From positions 49,353-113,352 of the forward strand of contig JAILPY010000061.1 in assembly GCA_024699235.1 (NCBI GenBank): DNA of 64,000 nt, read 5' to 3'. Below, in pieces: positions 24,795-33,442 of the stretch (positions are counted from its first letter, which is position 1; every line of letters starts with the position of its first letter). This stretch comes from Treponema sp. (GTDB lineage Bacteria > Spirochaetota > Spirochaetia > Treponematales > Treponemataceae). The position numbers and the translations under genes were made by a program. The notes under the pieces are model-generated. The model was not told the DNA's origin, did not search any database, and saw nothing but the letters and a program-made list of their open reading frames with translations.

Positions 24795-24840
24795 TGCACC
24801 TCCTAAAATTGAACTTCATTTGTCCAGTTTTGGGGGTGCA
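24795..24840. other. Long hairpin resembling paired IS3-type ends
   Basis: Arm TGCACCTCCTAAAATTG (24795-24811) pairs with CAGTTTTGGGGGTGCA (24825-24840) over 16 bp with one bulged U and two G-U pairs. No U-tract follows directly. Read inward, both arms resemble terminal repeats of IS3-family elements (TGCACCCCCAAAACTGGACA-like). No transposase fragment is present. It could be a transcription terminator after the AICAR transformylase gene or a relic of IS ends. Confidence 0.5.
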
Positions 24841-24872
24841 CTTCACTTGAGGAACCTTTTTAGTTTAGGTTA

Positions 24873-25868
24873 TTAGAGATCCTTTTGTAAAGTCTTATTT
24901 CTGTAATACAGTACTGCCATTAGAATCAGTCCTCCGGCAACCATCATAAAGCATAGGATCTGACCTGTTGATATATTTAAAAATGACGTATTCTGATACA
25001 GTATCTTGCTTCCGTCTTTTGAAATTCTATATCCTAAGTCTGCATCCGGCTGTCTTGCATATTCAATAAAGAATCTTACGATTCCATATCCTATTGTATA
25101 TAATGCACCAATAAATCCGTCAAAAGGCTTGTGTTTCCGTAATGGAAAAAGACACAGAAACAATGCGATGCCTTCAAAAAATGCTTCGTATAATTGACTT
25201 GGATGACGTGGAAGGTTTACGATTCTTTGACCTTCTTTTACTGCTAGGCCGCATTTTGCAACAAAATCCTGTACCCAAGGCAGGCTTAAAGAAAAAGATT
25301 CTGCTTCTGCTCGTGGAAATATCATTCCCCATGGAAGCGTGGTAATTCTTCCGTACAGTTCCCCGTTCATAAAATTGCCTATGCGTCCGAATGTGTAGCC
25401 CAGTGGAATTGCTATGCACATTGCATCAATCCATTTCCAAATAGGTTTCTTATGAACCTTGCACCATGTAATCATTCCTATAAGTCCGCCTATGAATCCG
25501 CCATGATACGACATTCCTGCCAGTCCTGTAAACTGATGTGTCATTGTGTCAAAAGGCCAGAAAATGAGCCATGGCTTTCTCCAGTATTCTCCGCTCGTAT
25601 CGTAAACAAGAGTTGAAAATACTCTGGCTCCAATTATAAGAAAGATGATTCCCCAGGCAATAAAGCTGAATATATCATCTTCTGTGGCCTTTTCATTCGG
25701 GGAATCTAAAAGGCCTTCTTTCTGTTCCCTTTTTAAAATGTAAAAGGCTGTTGTAAATGCACATATATACATGAGTCCGTACCAGCGTATCAGACCCAAG
25801 ACAGGAACTCCTGGAAACAGTTCTGGCTGAATCCATGATGGGTATTGAATGTATAACGGTGTAAACAT
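24873..25868 (-). CDS. lgt: Prolipoprotein diacylglyceryl transferase
   Basis: A 331-aa inner-membrane enzyme that attaches diacylglycerol to the lipobox Cys of prolipoproteins. About seven membrane segments are present. Conserved motifs: IRWYGLMYI, YHGGFIGGLIG with the essential His, GRIGNFMNGELYGR with the essential Arg, and HPSQLYEA. Its substrates in this window include the GH73, LivJ-like and Ser-rich lipoproteins. It starts one base after the MinD-like gene stop and so is translated by coupling. Confidence 0.96.
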   Translation of the reverse strand: MFTPLYIQYPSWIQPELFPGVPVLGLIRWYGLMYICAFTTAFYILKREQKEGLLDSPNEKATEDDIFSFIAWGIIFLIIGARVFSTLVYDTSGEYWRKPWLIFWPFDTMTHQFTGLAGMSYHGGFIGGLIGMITWCKVHKKPIWKWIDAMCIAIPLGYTFGRIGNFMNGELYGRITTLPWGMIFPRAEAESFSLSLPWVQDFVAKCGLAVKEGQRIVNLPRHPSQLYEAFFEGIALFLCLFPLRKHKPFDGFIGALYTIGYGIVRFFIEYARQPDADLGYRISKDGSKILYQNTSFLNISTGQILCFMMVAGGLILMAVLYYRNKTLQKDL

Positions 25869-25869
25869 A

Positions 25870-27015
25870 TTAAATTTTAAATCCTTGTTTTGCTGCCATA
25901 ACCAATTTTTTCTTTAATAAATTATTTTCATTCTTTAATCTTGTAATTTCAAACTGCTGCTGCTTTATAATCTCTGAAAGTTCTCCAGCTGTCAATGCGC
26001 CAGTTCCTGCAAGTTCTTCGACATACGCCATTTTTGCATTAAAGTCTTCTGAGGCTTCTTCATTTGCAAGGTTGAAGGATTCGTCTGCAGACTGAGTTAC
26101 ATCGTAAGACTCGTCAAATGCAAGTGTTTCTGACTGAATTATTTTATCTGCAATCCTGTATATGGCCTGTCCTATGATGGACTGTGGCTTATATACGATA
26201 ACTGGTAATCTTGAAGCAAGGGCCTTGTCTTGCGTTACGTCTCTATAGACGACTCCAAGATGTTCGATGTCAAGGCCAAGGTATTGCTGGCAGGAATGCC
26301 TTATCTTTATGGCCCTGTCAGCATCTTTAGGGTCGTCTATCATGTTCAGCACAAGGCGTGGATGAAATTTCTGCATGCGTGCAATAAAAAGCTCCGTATT
26401 TTGAGGGTCTCTTTTTGCAAGTTCTTCTATAAGCCTTGGAATGTACAGTCTTTGCAGGGAAGAAGAGTCTTTCCGTAGAGAATTAAGGTATTCATATGCC
26501 TCTGAGCCTTTCTTGTATGTATTATACATCATTCTGAATACGATATTCTTTAAAAAAAGATAACCGTTTAGGGTTGCTGTTACTGTAGGGGCCGTTACTA
26601 TTATTCCCTGAGGAGAAAGAAGGAACATGTCTAAGATTGTAAGGTGAGTTCCTGCTCCAAGGTCAAGGATAAGATAGTCTGCCTTTATATTGCAAAAGTT
26701 ATGAATCAAGTCATTCTTAGTACTTGCCTTTAATGATGTAAGTCCTGGAATTTCAGAGTCGCCTGCTATAAAAGAGACATTTTTGTAATCTGTAGGTAAA
26801 ATTAAATCTTCAAATTTTGTCTGGCCTGTCAGATAGGTTCCTATGCCCTTTTTAGGTGCTGACTGACCTATTACAAGGTGCAGGTTTGAAGCTCCTAAAT
26901 CTAAATCTGCAAGAACGACTTTTTTTCCTGCCTGTCCAAGTGCTATTGCAAGATTTGCACTTAAAAGACTTTTGCCTACTCCGCCTTTACCGCTGGCTAC
27001 TGGTATTATTTGCAT
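25870..27015 (-). CDS. MinD/ParA-family ATPase (FlhG-like)
   Basis: A 381-aa P-loop ATPase. The deviant Walker A is PVASGKGGVGKSLLSANLA at residues about 4-22, followed by VLADLDLGASNLHL and YLILDLGAGTHLTILD. A long C-terminal extension ends in a coiled coil (about 345-375). It is closest to MinD/FlhG-like ATPases that place cell-division or flagellar machinery at the pole; which of these cannot be told here. The start is the ATG at 27015; the open frame upstream crosses the divergent promoter and lacks homology. Confidence 0.88.
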   Translation of the reverse strand: MQIIPVASGKGGVGKSLLSANLAIALGQAGKKVVLADLDLGASNLHLVIGQSAPKKGIGTYLTGQTKFEDLILPTDYKNVSFIAGDSEIPGLTSLKASTKNDLIHNFCNIKADYLILDLGAGTHLTILDMFLLSPQGIIVTAPTVTATLNGYLFLKNIVFRMMYNTYKKGSEAYEYLNSLRKDSSSLQRLYIPRLIEELAKRDPQNTELFIARMQKFHPRLVLNMIDDPKDADRAIKIRHSCQQYLGLDIEHLGVVYRDVTQDKALASRLPVIVYKPQSIIGQAIYRIADKIIQSETLAFDESYDVTQSADESFNLANEEASEDFNAKMAYVEELAGTGALTAGELSEIIKQQQFEITRLKNENNLLKKKLVMAAKQGFKI

Positions 27016-27022
27016 GGTATGG

Positions 27023-27074
27023 ATTATAACACATTCTTTAAACTCTTGCATAGACATAAAAAACAACGTATTAT
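27023..27074. promoter_or_regulatory. Divergent leaderless promoters with a shared -35
   Basis: Rightward: TTGCAT (27046-27051), 17 bp, TATTAT (27069-27074), six bases, ATG of the protease at 27081. Leftward: TATAAT on the minus strand (27028-27023), seven bases before the ATG at 27015; a 17-bp spacer puts its -35 on exactly the same hexamer, 27046-27051, read as ATGCAA. The two polymerases would compete for one element. Confidence 0.6.
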
Positions 27075-27080
27075 ATAAGG

Positions 27081-28598
27081 ATGGAAAGAAAATCGTTCTC
27101 ATTAAAGAAGACTCTAAGCATGACTTTCTGGCTGTTTTTACTAGTCATAGGAGCTTCTCAGTGCTTTGCACAATCTCAGTCTGGAACTTCTGATCCAAGG
27201 ACGGCTGATTTAAAAAGCGTTCGAAACCGTCAGTATCTGGAAATAATAAACTCCTTGTATTATTACATTCAGCAGAATTATGTAGATGAAGTCGATCCTG
27301 AAATATTGTATCAGGGCGCATTAAAAGGGATGCTTGACAGTTTAAATGACCCTCACTCTGCCTATCTTTCTAAAGATGAATGGCGCAATATTTCAGATAC
27401 AACGACAGGTTCTTTTGGAGGTGTTGGGCTTTCAATTTCAAAGCCGTCAGAGAATACGCCTGAAAAGCCTGCATATGTACTTGTTGCTCAGCCTATAGAC
27501 GGATCTCCTGGAGATCAGGCTGGAATTCAGAGCGGTGATAAGATTATAAAGATTGATGGCGTTGATACGTCAACAATTACTATGAATGAAGTTCTTGGCA
27601 TGCTTAGGGGAACTGTTGGAGAGCCTGTTACCGTAACAATCCGTCGCGGTAAGACTATGGAATTTGACAGGACCCTTGTTAGGGCTGTGATAGAAAATCC
27701 TTCTGTAAAATACGGCATGATTCGTTCTACTGGATATATAAGGATTTCTGAATTTTCTACGAATACAGCATCCGTCGTGCAGCAGGCTTTAGACTCGTTT
27801 GCGTCCGAAAATTATAATTCTCTTATAATTGACTTGCGAAATAATGGAGGAGGGCTTTTGAATGCTGCTGTAGCAGTAGTAGATAAATTTGTAGACTCTG
27901 GTACTATAGTAGAAACGAAAAGCCGCATTGCTTACGAGAATCAGGTATTTACAGCTTCTGAAAAAAATACTGTTGTTGATGAAAACATTCCTATAATAGT
28001 CCTGATAAACAGGGCTTCTGCAAGTGCAAGTGAAATAGTGGCGGGAGCCCTAAAAGATACTCATCGTGCATTTCTTGTAGGTGAGAAATCTTATGGAAAA
28101 GGAAGCGTTCAGATTCCAACTCCTCTTATTGCAAATGATGGCTTTAAAATTACAGTAGCAAAATATTATTCTCCTTCTGATGTTAATATAGATAAAGTTG
28201 GCATTCCTGCTGACCGTACTGTTGATTATCCAGAATTTAGCGATGAAGAAGAAGATGCGTACTCTTCTCTTATGTCAAATGATAAGATTGCAGAATATGT
28301 AGAAAATCATCCTGGCATGACGGATGTTGATATAGGAACTTACGCTGTCAGCCTCCAGAAAGATTATAATCTAGATTTACGAATTATAAGGAAGATTATT
28401 AGGAATGAAGTTGAGAGAACAAAAAAGCCTAGGCTTTATGACTTGGACTATGATCTTCAGCTTAATGCCGCCCTTGACATGTTTGCAAATGAAGATGTTC
28501 TTTCTCTGACAAAATCTGCAAAAACCTTGAAAGAAATTCAAGCAGAAGCCGATGCTAAAAAAACAGAGGCTGATGCTAAAACTGCAGAAACTGAATAA
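27081..28598 (+). CDS. C-terminal processing protease, S41 family
   Basis: A 505-aa exported serine protease. A signal peptide ends near residue 30 (SQCFAQ). A helical region precedes a PDZ domain (about 110-200: DGSPGDQAGIQSGDKIIKIDG). The S41 catalytic part has LIIDLRNNGGG, the Ser in NRASASASEIVAGAL and the Lys in GEKSYGKGSVQ. Such proteases trim C-termini of envelope proteins. The C-terminus after residue 395 is an added helical, Ala/Glu-rich tail. rsmE follows 8 bp after the stop. Confidence 0.93.
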   Translation: MERKSFSLKKTLSMTFWLFLLVIGASQCFAQSQSGTSDPRTADLKSVRNRQYLEIINSLYYYIQQNYVDEVDPEILYQGALKGMLDSLNDPHSAYLSKDEWRNISDTTTGSFGGVGLSISKPSENTPEKPAYVLVAQPIDGSPGDQAGIQSGDKIIKIDGVDTSTITMNEVLGMLRGTVGEPVTVTIRRGKTMEFDRTLVRAVIENPSVKYGMIRSTGYIRISEFSTNTASVVQQALDSFASENYNSLIIDLRNNGGGLLNAAVAVVDKFVDSGTIVETKSRIAYENQVFTASEKNTVVDENIPIIVLINRASASASEIVAGALKDTHRAFLVGEKSYGKGSVQIPTPLIANDGFKITVAKYYSPSDVNIDKVGIPADRTVDYPEFSDEEEDAYSSLMSNDKIAEYVENHPGMTDVDIGTYAVSLQKDYNLDLRIIRKIIRNEVERTKKPRLYDLDYDLQLNAALDMFANEDVLSLTKSAKTLKEIQAEADAKKTEADAKTAETE

Positions 28599-28606
28599 AA
28601 GGCTGT

Positions 28607-29458
28607 ATGCGGCAGTTTCTTGCGGAGGTAATGCCGGATGCTAACGGTTGTGTTTTTGTTTCCGGTAAAAAATTTCATTATTTGCGTTCTGTATTAAGGC
28701 TGGAGATAGGCGACATGATATATGTTCGCCTGCCGAACGGAGCCTTGCAGCAAATGACTTTGGCAAAGTTTGACGCTTCTTCCAAAATTGCAGAATTGAC
28801 AGTAGCCGGCGAAGATTCCTCTAATCTTGTGACAGGGGATGGAGGAAACAAGGCCCTGCCTGTAAGTCATAAAAGTGAAGTAAATTTATGGCTTTTCCAA
28901 TTTATTGCAAAGCCTCCAAAAATGGAACTTATAATCAGGCAGGCTGTTGAATGCGGTGTGTCTGTAATTGTTCCCGTGGAAGGTGAATTCTGCCAGAGCG
29001 GCTGCATTGAAAGTGCCAGGAAAAGGTGCCTGCCTTCCGATGCCAGATGGCAGCGTATTATTACTGAAGCAAGAGAGCAGAGCGGTTCTCCTGTAGATAC
29101 TGAAATACTTCCCTGTGCTAGCGTGACTGAGGCCTGCAGGATATGGAAGAATCAGGTCTGTTCTAATGAAAAAGAATCTTTTTCTGCTGTTCTGTATGAG
29201 CAGTCAGCCAAAACTGTACTTTTTCATGAAGCCATAGGAGGAGCATTTCAAAAAACTCCTAGGCTTTCGTATGCGGCTGTTATGGTTGGAGCAGAAGGAG
29301 GAATTTCTCCGTCTGAACTTAATTTTGTCAGTCAGCACGGTTTTATGCCTGTGCATTTTAATACGAATATATTACGCTGTGAAACAGCCTCTCTTTACGG
29401 AATGGCAGTTTTACAGAATGCTATAACGGAGTCAGCTGTATGGCAACTAAAAAAATAA
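28607..29458 (+). CDS. rsmE: 16S rRNA m3U1498 methyltransferase
   Basis: A 283-aa SPOUT-class methyltransferase acting on U1498 of 16S rRNA. The N-terminal part (KKFHYLRSVLRLEIGD) is the PUA-like RNA-binding domain. The trefoil-knot SAM site is visible in AAVMVGAEGGISPSEL and NILRCETASLYGMAVL, near the C-terminus. It is slightly longer than usual because of an insert at about 75-90. The start has AAAGG close by, and the WecG-like gene overlaps its end by 19 bp. Confidence 0.92.
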   Translation: MRQFLAEVMPDANGCVFVSGKKFHYLRSVLRLEIGDMIYVRLPNGALQQMTLAKFDASSKIAELTVAGEDSSNLVTGDGGNKALPVSHKSEVNLWLFQFIAKPPKMELIIRQAVECGVSVIVPVEGEFCQSGCIESARKRCLPSDARWQRIITEAREQSGSPVDTEILPCASVTEACRIWKNQVCSNEKESFSAVLYEQSAKTVLFHEAIGGAFQKTPRLSYAAVMVGAEGGISPSELNFVSQHGFMPVHFNTNILRCETASLYGMAVLQNAITESAVWQLKK

Positions 29459-30183
29459 ATCTTCTGGGCGTTCCTATAGATATATTTAAGACTCAGGATT
29501 TTGAAAATACTATAATGGATCTTTTGAATAAGGAAGGACCAAAGCAGATAGTGTTTCTTTCTGTCTGGGATTTACTAAAGGCTCGCGGAAGGAATGCTTA
29601 TGCTGAATGCGTTAGGAATGCAGATTTAATAATTCCTGTTTCAAAAAGCATTTTGTCTGGGGCTAGGTTTTTGCAAAAGGAAATGCCATATAGATGGAAT
29701 CCTTTTGAAACTGTCATTAATATTATGACCGTACTGGAAACTCATTATAAGTCTATTTATATGTTGGGTGGACGTAAACGAACCCTTATGTCTGCAGAAA
29801 AAAATGTCCGCAATACTTTTAGTAATTTGCAGATTGTAGGACGATATGTTGGATATTATCCAAAGTCTGTCGAATCTGATGTAATTTCTGCAATTTACAA
29901 GGCTTCTCCTTCTTTGGTTTTGATGAGTGATGGTGTAAGGGACAAGGACTGTTGGTTTTATAATAGAAGGGAAAAATTTAATCATAGCATATTTCTTTAT
30001 TTTGGTGATGCAGTTGATATTTTTAGTGAACGTAAAAAACATGTAGACAAAAGCGTTTTTGAGAAAGGAAATGAAATTTGGGGAGAAATTATGAGAAATC
30101 CTTTAAAGATCTTCTTGATATTTCCTTTTATTTGGTATAAGATACTGCTCGTTTGGTATAGACTCTTTGTAAAGGAACAATAA
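29440..30183 (+). CDS. WecG/TagA/CpsF-family protein
   Basis: A 247-aa protein with the overall layout of the WecG/TagA glycosyltransferases that add N-acetylmannosamine-type sugars to lipid-linked precursors: NLLGVPID at the start, a Rossmann-like YMLGGRKRTL in the middle and a C-terminal membrane-contact helix. The conserved PDGIG segment, carrying the proposed catalytic Asp, is replaced by IIPVSKSIL, so activity may differ or be lost. It overlaps rsmE and is followed after 19 bp by the sigma-54 activator gene. Confidence 0.75.
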   Translation: MATKKINLLGVPIDIFKTQDFENTIMDLLNKEGPKQIVFLSVWDLLKARGRNAYAECVRNADLIIPVSKSILSGARFLQKEMPYRWNPFETVINIMTVLETHYKSIYMLGGRKRTLMSAEKNVRNTFSNLQIVGRYVGYYPKSVESDVISAIYKASPSLVLMSDGVRDKDCWFYNRREKFNHSIFLYFGDAVDIFSERKKHVDKSVFEKGNEIWGEIMRNPLKIFLIFPFIWYKILLVWYRLFVKEQ

Positions 30184-30202
30184 TGCCTCGTGTTACAAAG
30201 AG

Positions 30203-31342
30203 ATGGATTGTAGAAAAGTTTTAATTATAACAGATAGTGAAGTTTTAAATTCTTGGTGTATTGAAGAATTACGTGACAATTTTTCGGTATCATGCATTTC
30301 TTTTAGGGATTGTAATTTTTCGGAATACGGAAACCGTCTTTCTATTTTTGATTGCGTCGATGTAATTTTGATAGATTATTCTCCTGAAAAAGAGAAGTGT
30401 ATTGTAAAATTGTATGATTTATTTTGTGATACATCATCTTTAATAAAAAAAAGATTTGTCCTCATTTATGATTCTTACGCTTATGATGTTTCGAACTTGA
30501 AATGTTTTTTCAGTAAAGCAGAATTTTTCAATGTAATTTCTCCTGTGTATTCTCTTAAGAAAAATCTGTCGGACTGCGAGACGCTAGAGATGAAGTCTGA
30601 GAGTCCTTCTTATTCTTCATTTTATTCTCCTGAAGTCTCAATGGCAGAATTTGAAGAAAAGTTAAAAATAGTTGCCGGAAATGATGAGTGTGTACTCTTA
30701 TTAGGTGAAAGTGGCAGCGGAAAATCTTGGGCAGCAAAAAAAATTCATCAATATTCGAACAGGTGTAAAAAGAAGTTTTTTAGCGTAAATGTTGCAGAAT
30801 TTAATCCAAACCTTATTGAAGGAAACTTATTTGGAATAGCTTCTGGAGCATTCACTGATGCTGTCGTTCGGAAAGGTTGGTTTGAAGAAGCAAATCAAGG
30901 TACTTTGCTTTTGGATGAAATTGGAGAATTGCCCCTTTTGTTGCAGGCAAAGCTTTTAAGTGTTATTGAAAACCGTATTTATAAAAAGCTTGGAAGTACA
31001 ACCGAATATAAATTCGATGAAAAACTTATTTTTGCAACTAATAAAAATCTTGAAGAATGTGTGAAAATGCATACATTTAGAAATGATTTATTTTATAGGA
31101 TAAACTGTCTGACTTTATATGTGCCTCCCTTACGGAACCATAAGGAAGACATTCCTTCGTTAGCAATGAGGTTTTCAAGTGAACATAAAAAGCTTCTTTC
31201 TCAGTCAGCAATTGAAAAGCTCTGCAACTATTATTGGCCTGGCAATATCCGTGAACTTAAAAATGTTGTTATGAGAGCTTGTTTTTTCTCTAGGAAAGAA
31301 ACCCTTACTGCAGAGGATATTCATTTTTCGTATTATGCGTAG
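30203..31342 (+). CDS. Sigma-54 activator AAA+ protein lacking HTH
   Basis: A 379-aa protein. Residues 1-125 look like a degenerate receiver (VLIITDSEVL, VDVILIDYS). Residues about 145-375 are the AAA+ domain of sigma-54 activators: Walker A GESGSGKS near 168, the sigma-54-contacting GAFTDA loop near 216, Walker B TLLLDEIGE, and sensor II WPGNIRELKN. It ends straight after this domain, with no Fis-type helix-turn-helix, so it cannot bind an enhancer in the normal way. AAAGAG precedes the ATG. Its end overlaps trmJ by 38 bp on the opposite strand. Confidence 0.88.
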   Translation: MDCRKVLIITDSEVLNSWCIEELRDNFSVSCISFRDCNFSEYGNRLSIFDCVDVILIDYSPEKEKCIVKLYDLFCDTSSLIKKRFVLIYDSYAYDVSNLKCFFSKAEFFNVISPVYSLKKNLSDCETLEMKSESPSYSSFYSPEVSMAEFEEKLKIVAGNDECVLLLGESGSGKSWAAKKIHQYSNRCKKKFFSVNVAEFNPNLIEGNLFGIASGAFTDAVVRKGWFEEANQGTLLLDEIGELPLLLQAKLLSVIENRIYKKLGSTTEYKFDEKLIFATNKNLEECVKMHTFRNDLFYRINCLTLYVPPLRNHKEDIPSLAMRFSSEHKKLLSQSAIEKLCNYYWPGNIRELKNVVMRACFFSRKETLTAEDIHFSYYA

Positions 31343-32045
31343 AAAGTCCTGCAGCTTTATCAAAAGTCTTTTCTAGATATTGAGCTTCGCTTTCGCTAAG
31401 GCTTGCTCTGGATAATATTGTTTTCCAAAACTGTTCCATGTCAGGCCTTCCTGTTTTGCTGAAAAAACCTATTCTTTGGAGGCTGTCTGCAATTGAGGTT
31501 ACAGTTTGATCAAGCCTTGATAAAGTAATTGGCGTGTAACCTGTAAAGTTTTTCTTTGTATGCCTGAACATGTGGTAGCACAATATTTGTACTGCATGAC
31601 TTAAATTTAAGGAAGCAAATTCATCGCTAGAAGGAATCGTTACGCCCATTGTACATTCCAAAAGTTCTTCGTCGGTAAGTCCTGTCCTTTCGTTTCCAAA
31701 TACGATGGCCGCTTTTCCGTTGTCAGTCATTCCGGACGCAAGGTCTGCGAATTCTTCTGGCAGGTACAGCTTGCCTTTTCTTTTTTTTCCTCTCCTTCGT
31801 GTTGTGCCGGCTGCACAGACGCAGTCTTTTGTGGCTTCTGTTATTGATGGATAGAATTTTGCTTGGTCCCAGATGTTAGATGCGTGTATTGCAAGTATTC
31901 GTACTCTGGAATCATCTATGCTGTCTTTGTTTCCTACTATTCTCAGTTCTTTTATGGAATTGTTTGCCATTGCCCTGCAGACGGCTCCTACATTCCTGCT
32001 TTCTTCAGGATGGGAAAGTACAATAACTATGTTTTGTAAATTCAT
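31305..32045 (-). CDS. TrmJ-like tRNA/rRNA 2'-O-methyltransferase (SpoU family)
   Basis: A 246-aa SPOUT methyltransferase. The three SpoU motifs are seen: HPEESRNVGAVCRAMAN, AAIVFGNERTGLTDEEL and IPSSDEFASLNLSHAVQIL. Length and the C-terminal helical extension fit TrmJ, which 2'-O-methylates the anticodon loop. The start at 32045 has TATAGT six bases upstream and no ribosome site. Confidence 0.88.
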   Translation of the reverse strand: MNLQNIVIVLSHPEESRNVGAVCRAMANNSIKELRIVGNKDSIDDSRVRILAIHASNIWDQAKFYPSITEATKDCVCAAGTTRRRGKKRKGKLYLPEEFADLASGMTDNGKAAIVFGNERTGLTDEELLECTMGVTIPSSDEFASLNLSHAVQILCYHMFRHTKKNFTGYTPITLSRLDQTVTSIADSLQRIGFFSKTGRPDMEQFWKTILSRASLSESEAQYLEKTFDKAAGLSTHNTKNEYPLQ

Positions 32046-32051
32046 GTTGCT

Positions 32052-32084
32052 ACTATACCTCTTTTATATGATTTACGCTATAAT
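32052..32084. promoter_or_regulatory. Compact divergent leaderless promoters of trmJ-like and SDR genes
   Basis: Only 45 bp separate the two start codons. Leftward -10: TATAGT (32057-32052), six bases before the ATG at 32045. Rightward -10: TATAAT (32079-32084), six bases before the ATG at 32091. -35 elements are weak, and at 17 bp each would fall at or next to the other promoter's -10 region. Confidence 0.6.
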
Positions 32085-32090
32085 ACTTGC

Positions 32091-32753
32091 ATGAATAATT
32101 CTTTTGTATGCGGGAAAAAGGCTTTAGTTATAGGCGGTACTTCAGGCATTGGCCTTTGCGTATCAAAGATTCTCGCTGAAAAAGGAGCAGCCGTTTATGT
32201 ATGTGGTACCCATAATCCAGAAGTTTCAGGCTTGAACTTTATTTCATGCAATTTTGAGCATAACGGCCTTCAGGAACTTGAACATGGGCAGCTGAAAATC
32301 ATTTTGGAAGAATGCAGTATCTTATGTGTCTGCTATGGTCCTTTTGTGCAAAAGAGATTGCATGATACGACTTTTAAAGATTGGCAGAGAATGGCTTTGC
32401 TTGATTATGCACTTCCTGGCATTGCAGTAAGCAAGGCCTTAGTTGGAATGATGAAAAAAAAATTAGGGTCAATATTGCTTTTTGGCGGTACAAGGAGTGA
32501 AAGTCCTCGTGCATGTACGACAAATGCGGCGTATTTAGGAGCAAAGACAGGACTTGATGTTATTGTAAAATCTGTAGCCAGGGAATATGGGATTTATGGA
32601 ATCTGCTGTAATGCAATATTGCCAGGATTTACAAGCAATGCACCGGAAGGATATCTTTCTGATCCGTTTCAGATTGCTGAAAAGGCTGTGTATGTTATTG
32701 AGCAGAGAGATTTAAATGGGGTGTTTTTAAATGTTGACTACGGCTGGATGTGA
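32091..32753 (+). CDS. Short-chain dehydrogenase/reductase
   Basis: A 220-aa Rossmann-fold oxidoreductase using NAD(P)H. The cofactor loop GGTSGIG (residues about 15-21) and the active-site pair Y-L-G-A-K in NAAYLGAKTGLDVI are intact, with the Ser in FGGTRSES. Substrate unknown. It is shorter than the usual 250 aa because the middle is reduced. TATAAT lies six bases before the ATG, with no ribosome site. Confidence 0.85.
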   Translation: MNNSFVCGKKALVIGGTSGIGLCVSKILAEKGAAVYVCGTHNPEVSGLNFISCNFEHNGLQELEHGQLKIILEECSILCVCYGPFVQKRLHDTTFKDWQRMALLDYALPGIAVSKALVGMMKKKLGSILLFGGTRSESPRACTTNAAYLGAKTGLDVIVKSVAREYGIYGICCNAILPGFTSNAPEGYLSDPFQIAEKAVYVIEQRDLNGVFLNVDYGWM

Positions 32754-32819
32754 TTTTATACTTAAACATCTATATATCTAATTATTTTTGACGATAATTA
32801 TACTAATAAACGTTGAAGG

Positions 32820-33380
32820 ATGGACGCTGTAATGATAGACAATAATCTCATTAAAGGGTTTGACGAAGATAAAGATGATAGCCTGAAATTCTACCTGGAG
32901 AAAGTAGATGAGGTAGATAATTGCATTATTGTCAATCTGAATGGCTATATCGATACCTATAATTCATCATATTTTCAGAAGCAGATTGAAAAAATAATAA
33001 ATGCAGGTTATATACGCATAATATTCAGCTGCTATAATTTAAATTATGTATCATCTACGGGAATTGGTTATTTTACAGAATTCTTAAAGTCTGTAAAATC
33101 TTCTGGAGGTGATGTTGTTCTGGTTAACATCCAGCCTAAAGTCCTTGAAGTGTTCCAGCTTCTAGGATTTGCTCAATTCTTTACGTTTAAGGAAAACATT
33201 AAGGAAGCAACTGTATATATTCAAAAGGAAATAGCACAGGGAAATTCCGTATTTCCAAAAATAGTAAGCTGTCCTGTCTGTTCTAATAATTTAAAGGCAA
33301 CAAAGGAAGGCAGGTTCAGGTGTTCTGGATGTAAGTCTATTATTGCTATTGATAGCAAGGGGGATGTAACCTTAGGATAA
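32820..33380 (+). CDS. STAS-domain anti-sigma antagonist with C-terminal zinc ribbon
   Basis: A 186-aa cytoplasmic protein. Residues about 25-135 are a STAS domain with the phosphorylatable Ser in NYVSSTGIGYF, as in SpoIIAA/RsbV-type anti-anti-sigma factors. Residues about 150-180 form a zinc ribbon (CPVC ... CSGC), an unusual addition. The start is either ATG 32820, with GAAGG directly against it, or ATG 32832, better spaced from that GAAGGA. No partner kinase or phosphatase is adjacent. TATACT at 32799-32804 is a possible -10. Confidence 0.85.
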   Translation: MDAVMIDNNLIKGFDEDKDDSLKFYLEKVDEVDNCIIVNLNGYIDTYNSSYFQKQIEKIINAGYIRIIFSCYNLNYVSSTGIGYFTEFLKSVKSSGGDVVLVNIQPKVLEVFQLLGFAQFFTFKENIKEATVYIQKEIAQGNSVFPKIVSCPVCSNNLKATKEGRFRCSGCKSIIAIDSKGDVTLG

Positions 33381-33442
33381 ACTTTGTTTAGATAGGGTTA
33401 CATATTGTTTTTTGCCTGGATTGATGGTATCCTTAAAAAATA

